DNA from: Methylobacter sp. KS41
Lineage (GTDB): Bacteria > Pseudomonadota > Gammaproteobacteria > Methylococcales > Methylomonadaceae
Direction of reading: 5' to 3'
Assembly: GCA_002862125.1 (NCBI GenBank)
Contig: PHSP01000003.1
Coordinates: forward strand, 372,001-436,000
Length of the DNA stretch: 64,000 bases
Under the pieces are notes generated by a model that saw only the letters and a list, made by a program, of their open reading frames with translations, was not told where the DNA came from and searched no databases. Every line of letters begins with the position of its first letter. Position 1 is the stretch's first letter. The position numbers and the translations under genes are program-made. Shown here piece by piece: positions 36,866 to 45,153 of this stretch.

Positions 36866-38314
36866 TTGTTGCTGCAACATGCTGTTTATTTTATTGAAAT
36901 TATGGGCGCCAAGGAGAAACCTGTTTTGACAAAAGTTCAGGATATTACGAGTCCGATGACATCGCCGGAAAAGCGCGCGACGTGGTCTTTAGCAAGCATT
37001 TATGCCTTGCGCATGCTCGGCTTGTTTTTGATTATGCCGGTATTGTCACTATTCGCCGAACAGCTTGAGGGTTCAACGCCATCATTAATCGGCATGGCGA
37101 TCGGCATTTACGGTATCAGTCAGGCAATCTTGCAAATTCCATTCGGCTTAATGTCGGACCGCTTTGGCAGGAAAAAAATCATCATCTTCGGTTTGATACT
37201 GTTTATGACCGGCAGTGTTGTTGCGGCGGTTTCAAACAGTATTTACGGTGTTTTACTGGGGCGGGCCATACAAGGGTCCGGAGCAATAGCCGGGCCTATC
37301 ATGGCCTTGGTGGCGGACCTGACACAGGAAGTGCATCGCACTAAAGCGATGGCGCTGATCGGTCTCAGCATCGGCGTGTCTTTTGGCGTTGCAATTGCCG
37401 CGGGCCCTGTGATTGCCGGATTTGTAGGCGTCCATGGAATTTTCTGGCTGATTGCCGGGCTGTCATTGCTGGCCATTTTGATTCTTCGTTATATGGTGCC
37501 CGATCCTCAGCAATCCAGAGTGCACCGCGATGCAGAGCCGGTTCCAGGCCAGTTTGCTAACGTCATAAAAAGCGCTGAATTATTGCGGCTTAATTATGGT
37601 ATTTTTACCTTACATGCCATTTTAACGGCAAGTTTTGTTGTCGTGCCCTTATTAATGCGTGATGCCGGTTTATTGCCTGCTGAACACTGGAAGGTTTATC
37701 TGCCGGTTTTTGTTACCTCAATGGCCGCCATAATTCCGTTCGTTATATTGGCCGAAAAAAAACGCAAGATGAAACCGGTTTTTATCGGCGCGATTGCCGC
37801 CCTGGTTTTGGCTGCTCTGGGTTTAATGCAGTTTAATACGGTTTTGCCGGGAATTATCGGCTTCCTCTGGCTGTTTTTCACCGGGTTTAATTTACTGGAA
37901 GCAACCTTGCCCTCATTAATCTCCAAGACCGCGCCCGGTGATTTAAGAGGCACGGCGATGGGAGTCTATTCGACTTGCCAGTTCCTGGGCGCAGGCATCG
38001 GCGGCGGGGTAGGCGGCTGGTGCTATGGAGCATTCGGCGCAGCCGGGGTGTTCCTGTTTTGCGCGGGGGCGGCATCGAGCTGGCTGCTGCTCTCGTTCAG
38101 CATGAAACCGCCACGCTATTGGGCGAATTTACTTATCTCATTGGAAAAACTTGACGAGCAACAGGCCAACGATTTTGTTGCCGCGATGTTGAAGATCACC
38201 GGCGTGGAGGAAATTACCCCGCACTATGAAGAGGCCGTGGCTTATCTTAAAGTGGATAACCAGCAATTGGACAGGGATCATCTGCAAAGCCTGATTACCC
38301 AATATGTTGGGTAG
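36866..38314 (+). CDS. MFS transporter, YajR-like with C-terminal YAM domain
   Basis: Major facilitator superfamily protein of up to 482 residues. Twelve helices run from about residue 40 to 400, with the motif A signature GLMSDRFGRKKIII. After helix 12 a cytoplasmic ferredoxin-like domain (about 415-480, LKITGVEEITPHYEEAVAYL) corresponds to the YAM domain of YajR. The true start is unsure: ATG at 36902 or 36956 would trim a non-membrane N-terminus. The substrate is unknown; YajR is a proton-driven exporter. The adjacent uvrA suggests the conserved uvrA-MFS-ssb order, but ssb is replaced by accessory DNA. Confidence 0.9.
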   Translation: MLLQHAVYFIEIMGAKEKPVLTKVQDITSPMTSPEKRATWSLASIYALRMLGLFLIMPVLSLFAEQLEGSTPSLIGMAIGIYGISQAILQIPFGLMSDRFGRKKIIIFGLILFMTGSVVAAVSNSIYGVLLGRAIQGSGAIAGPIMALVADLTQEVHRTKAMALIGLSIGVSFGVAIAAGPVIAGFVGVHGIFWLIAGLSLLAILILRYMVPDPQQSRVHRDAEPVPGQFANVIKSAELLRLNYGIFTLHAILTASFVVVPLLMRDAGLLPAEHWKVYLPVFVTSMAAIIPFVILAEKKRKMKPVFIGAIAALVLAALGLMQFNTVLPGIIGFLWLFFTGFNLLEATLPSLISKTAPGDLRGTAMGVYSTCQFLGAGIGGGVGGWCYGAFGAAGVFLFCAGAASSWLLLSFSMKPPRYWANLLISLEKLDEQQANDFVAAMLKITGVEEITPHYEEAVAYLKVDNQQLDRDHLQSLITQYVG

Positions 38315-38317
38315 AAT

Positions 38318-38399
38318 GTAGCCTCGATGCAGTGTAACGGAATCGAGGGTTTTGTAGACTTCTATTATCCTCGATTTCACTCTGTTACATCGAGGCTAC
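38318..38399. repeat. Large imperfect palindrome (REP-like) after the MFS gene
   Basis: Two 31-base arms, 38318-38348 and 38369-38399, are inverted copies with few mismatches (both contain GTAGCCTCGATG in opposite orientation), separated by 20 bases. It begins just after the stop codon of the MFS gene. Such gene-end palindromes act as repeat elements or mRNA 3' stabilisers. Confidence 0.75.
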
Positions 38400-38461
38400 T
38401 TGCTGGCTGGCGATACGGTTCGCGATGGAGAAAATATTATGAATATATCCAATCAAGACAA

Positions 38462-38488
38462 AAAATCAATCGAGTCTGACCCCATTGA
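38462..38488. repeat. 27-bp inverted repeat, left arm
   Basis: Begins AAAATCAATCGAGTCTGACC and is the exact reverse complement of 39201-39227. The arms enclose the HNH gene with its attC-like ends, 766 bases overall. Confidence 0.85.
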
Positions 38489-38493
38489 CCCCC

Positions 38494-38500
38494 GTTAGGT
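38494..38500 (+). other. attC R'-type core at the start of the HNH cassette
   Basis: GTTAGGT fits GTTRRRY, the point (G^TT) where integron cassettes join. It is 4 bases before the HNH start codon, the usual position of a cassette left end, and identical to the R' core at 24271. Confidence 0.45.
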
Positions 38501-38504
38501 TCGC

Positions 38505-39128
38505 ATGCCAACTTGCAAAGTCTGCTTGAAGCAATTCCAGGCCCTTCGCTTCCAATCGTCGAGGGTGTGCGTTTGTGGGCGATGCACAAATGATCTAAAC
38601 AAATACAAAGAAGTAGCAGAAGGTTCCTACCGGGCTGCTCGCGAACTGCTACTTGTAGGAATGCTCCGCCGAGCTACCATTGATGTCAGCTCGGCTACGG
38701 CTCCGCTCTGGAAACAGCAAAGCGCTGAGCGCACTCTCGGAAACCTCGAGCTCGAAGTTGATCGTGCCTTGCCAAAGTGGATCAACATGCTAGTCGCCGA
38801 CGAGTCGAATCGAACGAAAATCTTCAAGATCATCCGCGCTCATCGTCGTGGCCTTATCCATCTGGATCGTCCTCATCGTTGGGGTTATCCCAACAACTGG
38901 AAAGAGGTTGCGTTCAACATCAGGAAGCTGGACAACTTTGCCTGTGTCTCGTGCTCTACGAATGGAGTCGAGCTACATGTCCATCACATCGTGTACGCGT
39001 CCAATTTTGGAACCCACCAGAAGACAAATCTGGTCACTCTATGCCGTACATGCCACGAGAAAGAACATCAGCGAGTTTTCGACTTTGGGGAGAACATGCT
39101 AACCCCGGACGTGCCTCCATTAACCTAA
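38505..39128 (+). CDS. HNH endonuclease-like zinc protein in a cassette setting
   Basis: 207 residues. The N-terminus has a Cys-rich zinc-ribbon-like part (CKVCLKQFQALRF, then CVCGRC); the C-terminus has an HNH nuclease fold: CVSCSTNGVELHVHHIVY, an Asn in KTNLVTLC, and CRTCHEKEH. The two CxxC pairs bind zinc and HH..N..H forms the catalytic centre. The gene seems intact. It lies between an R'-type core and an R''-type core overlapping its stop codon, both typical of integron cassettes, and inside a 27-bp inverted repeat. It could be a homing-type, defence or restriction nuclease; nothing decides between these. Confidence 0.8.
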   Translation: MPTCKVCLKQFQALRFQSSRVCVCGRCTNDLNKYKEVAEGSYRAARELLLVGMLRRATIDVSSATAPLWKQQSAERTLGNLELEVDRALPKWINMLVADESNRTKIFKIIRAHRRGLIHLDRPHRWGYPNNWKEVAFNIRKLDNFACVSCSTNGVELHVHHIVYASNFGTHQKTNLVTLCRTCHEKEHQRVFDFGENMLTPDVPPLT

Positions 39129-39190
39129 CAAACCCGCGTAAGGCGGAACCGGTTTTATCGGGTTCCGCCGAATGGAGAACGGGCTATGGT
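39123..39190 (+). other. attC-like site after the HNH gene, degenerate right core
   Basis: ACCTAAC (39123-39129) fits RYYYAAC and overlaps the stop codon. An inner stem GGCGGAACC...GGGTTCCGCC and an outer CCCG/CGGG pairing follow. The right core reads CTATGGT where GTTRRRY is expected, so the site is probably inactive or was formed by insertion at a secondary site. Confidence 0.4.
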
Positions 39191-39200
39191 GCCGGAAAAA

Positions 39201-39227
39201 TCAATGGGGTCAGACTCGATTGATTTT
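39201..39227. repeat. 27-bp inverted repeat, right arm
   Basis: TCAATGGGGTCAGACTCGAT and the following 7 bases are the exact reverse complement of 38462-38488. A shorter piece, GGGTCAGACT, recurs at 39291. Confidence 0.85.
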
Positions 39228-39413
39228 AAAGGGTTTTATAAGCCGTAAGGCGGTTTCGCCGACAGGCAAACCGCCAAGAATGAAATAATTGGGTCAGACT
39301 AACCCGAATATGCCGGAAACATAGACGGGTTGCGAAACATGGGAATGTGCGGAGTGGTTTTGCAAACGCAATTGATTTGCCAATGAATTGAGTGAAAAAT
39401 TCAGGTAAGATAT

Positions 39414-39650
39414 ATGCCGACTGTTTTACGGATTGGACCTTACCGTTTCTTCTTTTTTGCAGGAGATCGGGATGAACCATTACACATCCATATCGAACGG
39501 GAAGACAAGGTTGCCAAATTTTGGCTTGATCCGGTTCGTTTGCAAAGCAGCGGCGGTTTTTCACGAAATGAAATTAGCCGTATTCAGAGACTTGCCGGCG
39601 AATATCAAACACTGTTAAGAGAGGCTTGGAATGCATACTTCCACGATTGA
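39414..39650 (+). CDS. DUF4160 domain protein
   Basis: 78-residue protein with the DUF4160 pattern: PTVLRIGPYRFFFFAGDRDE, then PLHIHIEREDKVAKFWLDP. The family is nearly always found next to a DUF2442 gene, and such pairs have been proposed to act like toxin-antitoxin modules, without firm proof. The downstream gene overlaps it by 20 bases. It lies in the accessory segment after the HNH cassette. Confidence 0.9.
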   Translation: MPTVLRIGPYRFFFFAGDRDEPLHIHIEREDKVAKFWLDPVRLQSSGGFSRNEISRIQRLAGEYQTLLREAWNAYFHD

Positions 39651-39939
39651 AATTGAAGTTCCTGCTGCTGAAAACCTCTCAGTTACAGAGGACACTTTGA
39701 GCGTTGACTTGAGCGATGGACGAACAATATCCGTCCCACTGGCGTGGTATCCGCGTTTAAGTTACGCATCGCAATCCGAGCAAAATAATTGGCGTCTGAT
39801 TGGAAAAGGGTATGGGATACATTGGGAAGACCTTGATGAGGACATCAGTGTAGAGGGGCTGTTGGCGGGCAGGCCTTCGGGTGAAAGTCAGACATCCTTC
39901 AAGAAATGGCTGGCAAGCCGCGCCTCTCAAGTTGCCTAA
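39631..39939 (+). CDS. DUF2442 domain protein, partner of DUF4160
   Basis: 102 residues. The DUF2442 core is clear: DGRTISVPLAWYPRLSYAS, then WRLIGKGYGIHWEDLDEDIS and a short C-terminal tail. It starts inside the DUF4160 gene, with GAGAGG just before the ATG, so the pair is translationally coupled. A regulatory or antitoxin-like role is suggested by the pairing only. Confidence 0.9.
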   Translation: MHTSTIEIEVPAAENLSVTEDTLSVDLSDGRTISVPLAWYPRLSYASQSEQNNWRLIGKGYGIHWEDLDEDISVEGLLAGRPSGESQTSFKKWLASRASQVA

Positions 39940-40051
39940 TCTAATCCGGAAAATCAGGGTCATTGAAATGCATAGCCTTGTAGTCGGGCATCAATTTTAT
40001 CGTTGCCCGGCATAACGGCATCAGATAATGGACGGTATGCCGGAAACGGAT

Positions 40052-40199
40052 ACGGCCGTACGGCGGATACTCAACACCCACCCTTCGTAAGGTGGAACGC
40101 ATCGCGGTTCCACCGGATGTATGTCATATTACACAGCCATCTCCAACAATGTTAGACTAGTGACCCTATTTTGGCGGAACGCCTGAAGGCTTCCGCCCT
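40052..40199 (+). repeat. Dispersed palindromic repeat, copy B
   Basis: Second copy of the element at 23899-24045, same orientation, with both hairpins preserved and about one difference in eight bases. It ends 18 bases before the rlmD stop, so it could also affect that transcript's 3' end. Confidence 0.8.
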
Positions 40200-40217
40200 A
40201 CACCATAATGACGTTAT

Positions 40218-41552
40218 TTATTTCTCAAACAAGGCAATCGACTCCACATGCCCTGTTTGCGGGAACATATCCATCACCCCGGCTTTAACCAGTTTATAGC
40301 CCAGTTCATTAACCAGAATACCCGCATCGCGGGCGAGAGTGGAAGGATTGCAGGACACATAAACAATCCGCTCAGGCCGCCATTTTTTAAAATGTTGCAA
40401 AACCTCTGATGCTCCGGCTCTGGAGGGGTCGAGCATGATTTTGTTATATTTTCGATTCGCCCAGGGCTGGCTGCTGATATCCTTGCTTAAATCAGCCGCG
40501 TAAAATTCAACATTGGCGATGCCGTTGTGACGGGCATTTTCCCTGGCATGATTCACCAGCGGCAGATCGCCTTCAACCCCTACGACCCGTCCGGCAAATT
40601 TCGCCATCGGCAGGGTAAAATTGCCCAGGCCGCAAAATAAATCCAGCACCGTATCGTTTTTATCAAGGTTTAATGTTTCCAGAACCCGGTTAATCATTTG
40701 CCGGTTAATCTCGTAATTGACCTGGGTAAACATGGCGGGTTTGAATTTAAATTCCAGGCCCAGATCGGGCAGGGCATAAGCGGGTATCACTTCCGGTTCT
40801 CCATCCAGAGGCGCGATCGTATCAGGGCCTTTGGATTGCAGGCAGAGGCTCATATTATGTTCATGGCCAAAAGCGCGCATCAGTTCCTTATCGGCATCTG
40901 TAGGCGGTTCCAGTACACGAATGGACAGCACGCACTGTTCATCGCCAATAGCCACTTCTATTTGCGGGATTTTATCCCTGATGGTCAATCCGGCGATCAT
41001 TTCCCCCAAGGCTAACAGCTTGGTGCCGACAGTCGGATGCATAACAATACAGCTGTCAATTTCAGCTAAATAGGGATGCCGTCTTTCCCTAAAGCCGACC
41101 AGAACCCGGTTTTTTTTAGCCACATATTTAACGCCCATGCGAGCTTTGCGGCGGTAACCCCAATGCGGACCTTCCAACGGCTGCCACAGTTCAGGACTCT
41201 CAACCTTGCCGATGCGTTTAAACTGCTCAGCCAGTATATCTTGTTTGATTCTGATTTGTGCAGACGATTCGACATGCTGAAAACTGCAACCGCCGCATAC
41301 GCCGTAATGCGAGCACAAGGCGTCAACCCTGTCGGCGGCGCGGCTTAACAGCGTGACAACTTTACCCTCCGCATAATCCTTGCGGCTTTCGGTATAGATA
41401 AACTCAACTTCCTCGCCCGGCAACGCCTCATCAATAAATATCACTTTACCGTCGACATGGGCGACGCCTCGGCCATCGTGAGCAAGTGATTCTATCGTGA
41501 CTTTAACCGGCGTTTCCGGTAATTGCTTCTTTCTTGATCTTTTCCTGGTCAT
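40218..41552 (-). CDS. rlmD: 23S rRNA (uracil-1939-C5)-methyltransferase
   Basis: Methylates U1939 of 23S rRNA. Domains: N-terminal TRAM (KVTIESLAHDGRGVAHVDGK), an iron-sulfur site (CSHYGVCGGCSF plus a later Cys in DSCIVMHP), and a Rossmann methyltransferase domain (DLFCGLGNFTLP, MLDPSRAGA, catalytic Cys in YVSCNPSTLARD). The ATG at 41552 gives 444 residues and leaves 2 bases after ydbL; an upstream start at 41591 would overlap ydbL and adds 13 unsupported residues. Confidence 0.96.
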   Translation of the reverse strand: MTRKRSRKKQLPETPVKVTIESLAHDGRGVAHVDGKVIFIDEALPGEEVEFIYTESRKDYAEGKVVTLLSRAADRVDALCSHYGVCGGCSFQHVESSAQIRIKQDILAEQFKRIGKVESPELWQPLEGPHWGYRRKARMGVKYVAKKNRVLVGFRERRHPYLAEIDSCIVMHPTVGTKLLALGEMIAGLTIRDKIPQIEVAIGDEQCVLSIRVLEPPTDADKELMRAFGHEHNMSLCLQSKGPDTIAPLDGEPEVIPAYALPDLGLEFKFKPAMFTQVNYEINRQMINRVLETLNLDKNDTVLDLFCGLGNFTLPMAKFAGRVVGVEGDLPLVNHARENARHNGIANVEFYAADLSKDISSQPWANRKYNKIMLDPSRAGASEVLQHFKKWRPERIVYVSCNPSTLARDAGILVNELGYKLVKAGVMDMFPQTGHVESIALFEK

Positions 41553-41554
41553 GC

Positions 41555-42142
41555 TTATTTCTGCTTCCAACTTCCTGAGGATTGATACCACCAGCCTGGT
41601 TGAGCATTACTCACCCAGCGGGCGGCAAAGGTTGATTTGATTTGCGTGGCCCATTCCGGATGGCCGTTCGCATTGGCAATCGCCTGATACAGGCTTTGCC
41701 GGTCTGCATTTTCCGCAGCGACCAGTTTATTAACCTGGTTTCTGTCTTTAAGCGGCACGCTGGCCGGATCCCGGATGGCTAAAAGCCCGTCTGCCTGGAT
41801 GCCGATAAAGCCTGCCGCGTAAAGGGGTTGCAGAGCAGTAAAGCGGCTTTCCATGGTCGCCCGTAACTGCCTGATTTCGGCGCTGTCGATGTTTAAATTT
41901 GCTTCCTCGGCCTGTGCCGGCGAAACGACAACATTGAGGGCGGAATCCAGCAATTTAAAAGCGGCTATTTGCCAGTCAGTTAAACTTGCCTTGGGCTTGG
42001 GCTCTGTTTTTTGCGGCGTAGTGCTTTGGATATCCTTGATAATTTCATCCGCCGCCTTTTCAGCTGCGGCGGCAGGAAAATAAATATTAATGGTGACGCA
42101 TGCGGTCAACAATAACGCGCCTAATACTGATATTTTTTTCAT
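41555..42142 (-). CDS. ydbL: YdbL family protein (DUF1318), lipoprotein
   Basis: 195 residues from the ATG at 42142. A signal peptide ends with a lipobox (LLLTACVT), followed by NIYFPAAAAEKAADEIIKDI, typical of DUF1318 proteins outside the enterics. In E. coli ydbL belongs with ydbH and ynbE, an envelope system linked to lipid transport between membranes, with YdbL acting as an accessory protein. Here ydbH is directly upstream and no separate small ynbE-like gene lies between them. The lipidated N-terminus may take over that part (inference). Confidence 0.85.
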   Translation of the reverse strand: MKKISVLGALLLTACVTINIYFPAAAAEKAADEIIKDIQSTTPQKTEPKPKASLTDWQIAAFKLLDSALNVVVSPAQAEEANLNIDSAEIRQLRATMESRFTALQPLYAAGFIGIQADGLLAIRDPASVPLKDRNQVNKLVAAENADRQSLYQAIANANGHPEWATQIKSTFAARWVSNAQPGWWYQSSGSWKQK

Positions 42143-42155
42143 AATGCTCTCCAAA

Positions 42156-44198
42156 TTATTTTATGATGACTTCATCTGATGCCGTAATACGCTTTAACCG
42201 TTCCATTAATACATTCCAGTCGAGGCGGGGATTATAGCCTATCACATCGATCCGCGGCAGACCGCCGCCGGTAATAATGGCATAACCTTGATCTGTCGCC
42301 TTTACACCCATTAACTGGCATACGCCATTATGCAGGTAACAACCCAGGCCGAGTTTGTCGTAGCCGAAAGTTTCAAAGAAACTTAAAAAACTTTTCGACA
42401 ATATATCCGACGCGCCTCCGCCGCCGATGCTGGCGATATTTTTTACAGCTTTTTGGCTGATTCTATGAGAGGAATCATCGTCATCCGGGGTTCCCAGCCA
42501 CGCGTAAAAAGTGACCGGATGCCAGTTTTCCATATATAACTGCCTGACAAAACCCGATAATCTGCCGGTAATACCGCCAAATTTAAATTTGCTGGTCAAC
42601 TGAGCCAGATCCAGATTGTTGATTTCCAGGTCGCTGTAAAAGTTGGGGAAATCAGTAAACAATCCCGATGACGCAAGTTTGGTGATTTTAATGTCGCCGC
42701 CAAAAACCTTGATGTATATTTCCCCGCCCAGACTCAGCGTTTTATTGCTGTATTCAACCCGTGGAATATTTCCGCTGATAGTGCCCGATAACGGTGTCCA
42801 GTTTAATGCTTTCGACCATTGTTCCAATGAAATATCGTTTAAGCTTCCCGAGAAGTAAATGTCGGGTTCCTGCTGTTTTTTTACCTCCCAGCCAAATTGA
42901 TTGATAGCGATGAAGCCGCCCAAAAAAGGCAGACGGGTTTTCTCAAGCAATTTGAAGCTGCTTGCCCGGCTCAGGAATAATAGTCTGGACGGACCTATGG
43001 GCAGGGAATAGAGCTGTAATTGACGCCATGTGAAATCCGAGGGTTGATTAAAAGTCTCGTCATTAGACCAGTTTATTGTTCCGCCGCCTTCCTCAAGCTT
43101 GCTGCGCCCCTTGGCGTCTATAACAGCAAGTTTATTAACGGTTGCCGTTAACGCGGCCAATGAGTTCTGAACAATGGATAAATCAGCGTTTAGTATGCCT
43201 GCCAAGGTGATGCCTTCGAATGAAGTCTGCTCAATAAATGGCTTCAAATAGAGTGAAGATAGTTCCTGCAAATCATCACTGTGCAACGACAAATCTGCTT
43301 TTTCAAGTTTTATGTCGTTATCATAGCGAACAATTGCGCTGCCGCTTAATGCCAAAGCCGGTGTATGCTTATAACTTGCATACGTTATTTCCGCGCGCTT
43401 TTTGTTGCCGGACCAATCGCCTTGCGCATCCATGGTTATGGCTTGCCCATTGGCTTCCAGATAAAGCGGATCGATATATAACGCGCCGCCAGCGATTTGC
43501 GTATGACTTCGCCAATGCCACAAACCGTTATGTTCTTGAGCTTCCAATTTTGTATCCAGGCTTAATGCTTCTGTAGCAAACCGACCATCTTTGTTTTGCC
43601 CGGTAAAGCCATGCAGTCCGGTAGTCAGGGTGAAATTTTTTATAGACGTATGACTGCCTGATGCATTTAACTTGAAATCGATGCGCCCATCTTTCACTTC
43701 AAATAAAGCCGGATTCGGCAATAGCTTTTGTACGGCCGAGGCGTTCACCGCTTTGGCATTAATCTGAATTTGCCATTGGTCGCCCCGTTCTTCAGCGGCA
43801 ATGGATATCCTGCCGTCCGCAAGTTGCAAACCGGTTAATTTTAACGAGCTATGCTGTTCCCTGATATGAAAAGAAAAATTGGCAGTTGGCGATCGCCAAC
43901 GCTTTGAGCGCATCGCCGCCCGACCTTGCATGCACTGTAATTCCTTGTTTTGCCATGTGAAAGAAGTGCAATGGATATTGATCAGATTCAGATCATCAAA
44001 CGGTTTAGGCAAGCTTAACCTATTGATAGTTAAAATCAGTTTTTGAGGGGTATTGGCGAGACCGGTTAAAGCGATATGCATGTCCTCCAGTTTCCAGACA
44101 CGGGATTCTATTGTTCCGATGTTAAGAGACAGATCATCCAGAGCATTTGCAGGACAGTTTATAAAAGCAAGAATAACAGTCAGGATATACCTGATCAT
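42156..44198 (-). CDS. ydbH: YdbH-like AsmA/TamB-family envelope protein
   Basis: Long exported protein of the YdbH family, one of the AsmA-like proteins thought to bridge the periplasm and carry phospholipids to the outer membrane. I use the ATG at 44198 (IRYILTVILAFINCPANA signal), giving 680 residues, because a longer frame from 44300 overlaps cysM. The middle is beta-rich with no short motif; the C-terminal region (LGCYLHNGVCQLMGVKATDQ, then GGGLPRIDVIGYN) is the most characteristic YdbH part. It is shorter than the E. coli protein of about 880 residues. Confidence 0.85.
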   Translation of the reverse strand: MIRYILTVILAFINCPANALDDLSLNIGTIESRVWKLEDMHIALTGLANTPQKLILTINRLSLPKPFDDLNLINIHCTSFTWQNKELQCMQGRAAMRSKRWRSPTANFSFHIREQHSSLKLTGLQLADGRISIAAEERGDQWQIQINAKAVNASAVQKLLPNPALFEVKDGRIDFKLNASGSHTSIKNFTLTTGLHGFTGQNKDGRFATEALSLDTKLEAQEHNGLWHWRSHTQIAGGALYIDPLYLEANGQAITMDAQGDWSGNKKRAEITYASYKHTPALALSGSAIVRYDNDIKLEKADLSLHSDDLQELSSLYLKPFIEQTSFEGITLAGILNADLSIVQNSLAALTATVNKLAVIDAKGRSKLEEGGGTINWSNDETFNQPSDFTWRQLQLYSLPIGPSRLLFLSRASSFKLLEKTRLPFLGGFIAINQFGWEVKKQQEPDIYFSGSLNDISLEQWSKALNWTPLSGTISGNIPRVEYSNKTLSLGGEIYIKVFGGDIKITKLASSGLFTDFPNFYSDLEINNLDLAQLTSKFKFGGITGRLSGFVRQLYMENWHPVTFYAWLGTPDDDDSSHRISQKAVKNIASIGGGGASDILSKSFLSFFETFGYDKLGLGCYLHNGVCQLMGVKATDQGYAIITGGGLPRIDVIGYNPRLDWNVLMERLKRITASDEVIIK

Positions 44199-44206
44199 TA
44201 TCTTTG

Positions 44207-44251
44207 CAGGAGCGGCTTTAGCCGCGACAATAGCAGTTAAAGCCGTTCCTG
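44207..44251. repeat. REP-like palindrome between cysM and ydbH
   Basis: CAGGAGCGGCTTTA (44207-44220) and TAAAGCCGTTCCTG (44238-44251) are inverted copies with one mismatch. The sequence AGGAGCGGCTTTAGCCGCGA resembles common proteobacterial REP elements. It sits just upstream of the ydbH start and could limit read-through from cysM. Confidence 0.65.
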
Positions 44252-44262
44252 TCTCAACAACA

Positions 44263-45153
44263 TTAAGCAGGGAAAATTCCTGTCGATAAGTACCGGTCAC
44301 CCCGGTCGCATATAATCACCACAATCACAGCATTTTCAACTTCTTCAGACACTCTTAAGGCTGCGGAAACCGCTCCGCCAGATGAAACGCCTGCAAAAAT
44401 ACCTTCTTCAGACGCTAATGCGCGGGTGATGTTTTCAGCCGATTTTTGATCGACATCAATAATCCTGTCAACGCGATCCGCTTCATAAATTTTGGGTAAA
44501 TATTCCTTGGGCCAGCGTCTGATGCCGGGAATTTTAGAATCGCCTTCCGGCTGCACGCCGATAATCTGAATCGCAGGATTTTGTTCCTTAAGAAACCTTG
44601 AAGTCCCCATGATCGTGCCGGTAGTTCCCATCGCGCTGACAAAATGGGTCACTTTTCCGTGGGTGTCCTGCCAAATTTCAGGCCCTGTGCTTTCATAATG
44701 AGCGAGTGGATTATCAGGATTTCCAAACTGATCCAGAATCCGTCCTTTCCCTGCCGCTTCCATTTCCCTTGCCAGATCGATGGCCGCTTCCATGCCGCCG
44801 GCAGCGGGAGTCAGGATGATGTCAGCGCCGTAAGCTTTGATCGATGCCTTGCGCTCATCGCTCATGTTGTCGGGCATGATCAAGATCATTTTATAACCCT
44901 TGATTGCCGCCACCATCGCCAGGGCAATGCCGGTATTACCGCTGGTCGCCTCTATCAAGCGGTCGCCTGGTTTAATATCACCTCTGGCTTCGGCATGTTT
45001 AATCATGCTAAGCGCCGGAAGGTCTTTAACTGAACCGGCTGGATTATTGCCTTCCAGTTTGGCCAGAATAGTATTGCTGGTATTTCCCGGTAAACGTTGC
45101 AGCCGGGCTAAAGGGGCATTGCGGACAAAAGATTCAATGGTTGGGAAAGTCAT
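44263..45153 (-). CDS. cysM: Cysteine synthase B
   Basis: PLP enzyme making cysteine from O-acetylserine with sulfide or thiosulfate. The PLP lysine is in NNPAGSVKDLPAL (about residue 42), the substrate loop in ATSGNTGIALA, and the phosphate-binding loop is GTTGTIMG. The C-terminal IIVICDRGDRYLSTGIF-like end fits CysM rather than CysK, as does the length (296). Where most relatives have SVKDRPA this has SVKDLPA. Confidence 0.93.
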   Translation of the reverse strand: MTFPTIESFVRNAPLARLQRLPGNTSNTILAKLEGNNPAGSVKDLPALSMIKHAEARGDIKPGDRLIEATSGNTGIALAMVAAIKGYKMILIMPDNMSDERKASIKAYGADIILTPAAGGMEAAIDLAREMEAAGKGRILDQFGNPDNPLAHYESTGPEIWQDTHGKVTHFVSAMGTTGTIMGTSRFLKEQNPAIQIIGVQPEGDSKIPGIRRWPKEYLPKIYEADRVDRIIDVDQKSAENITRALASEEGIFAGVSSGGAVSAALRVSEEVENAVIVVIICDRGDRYLSTGIFPA

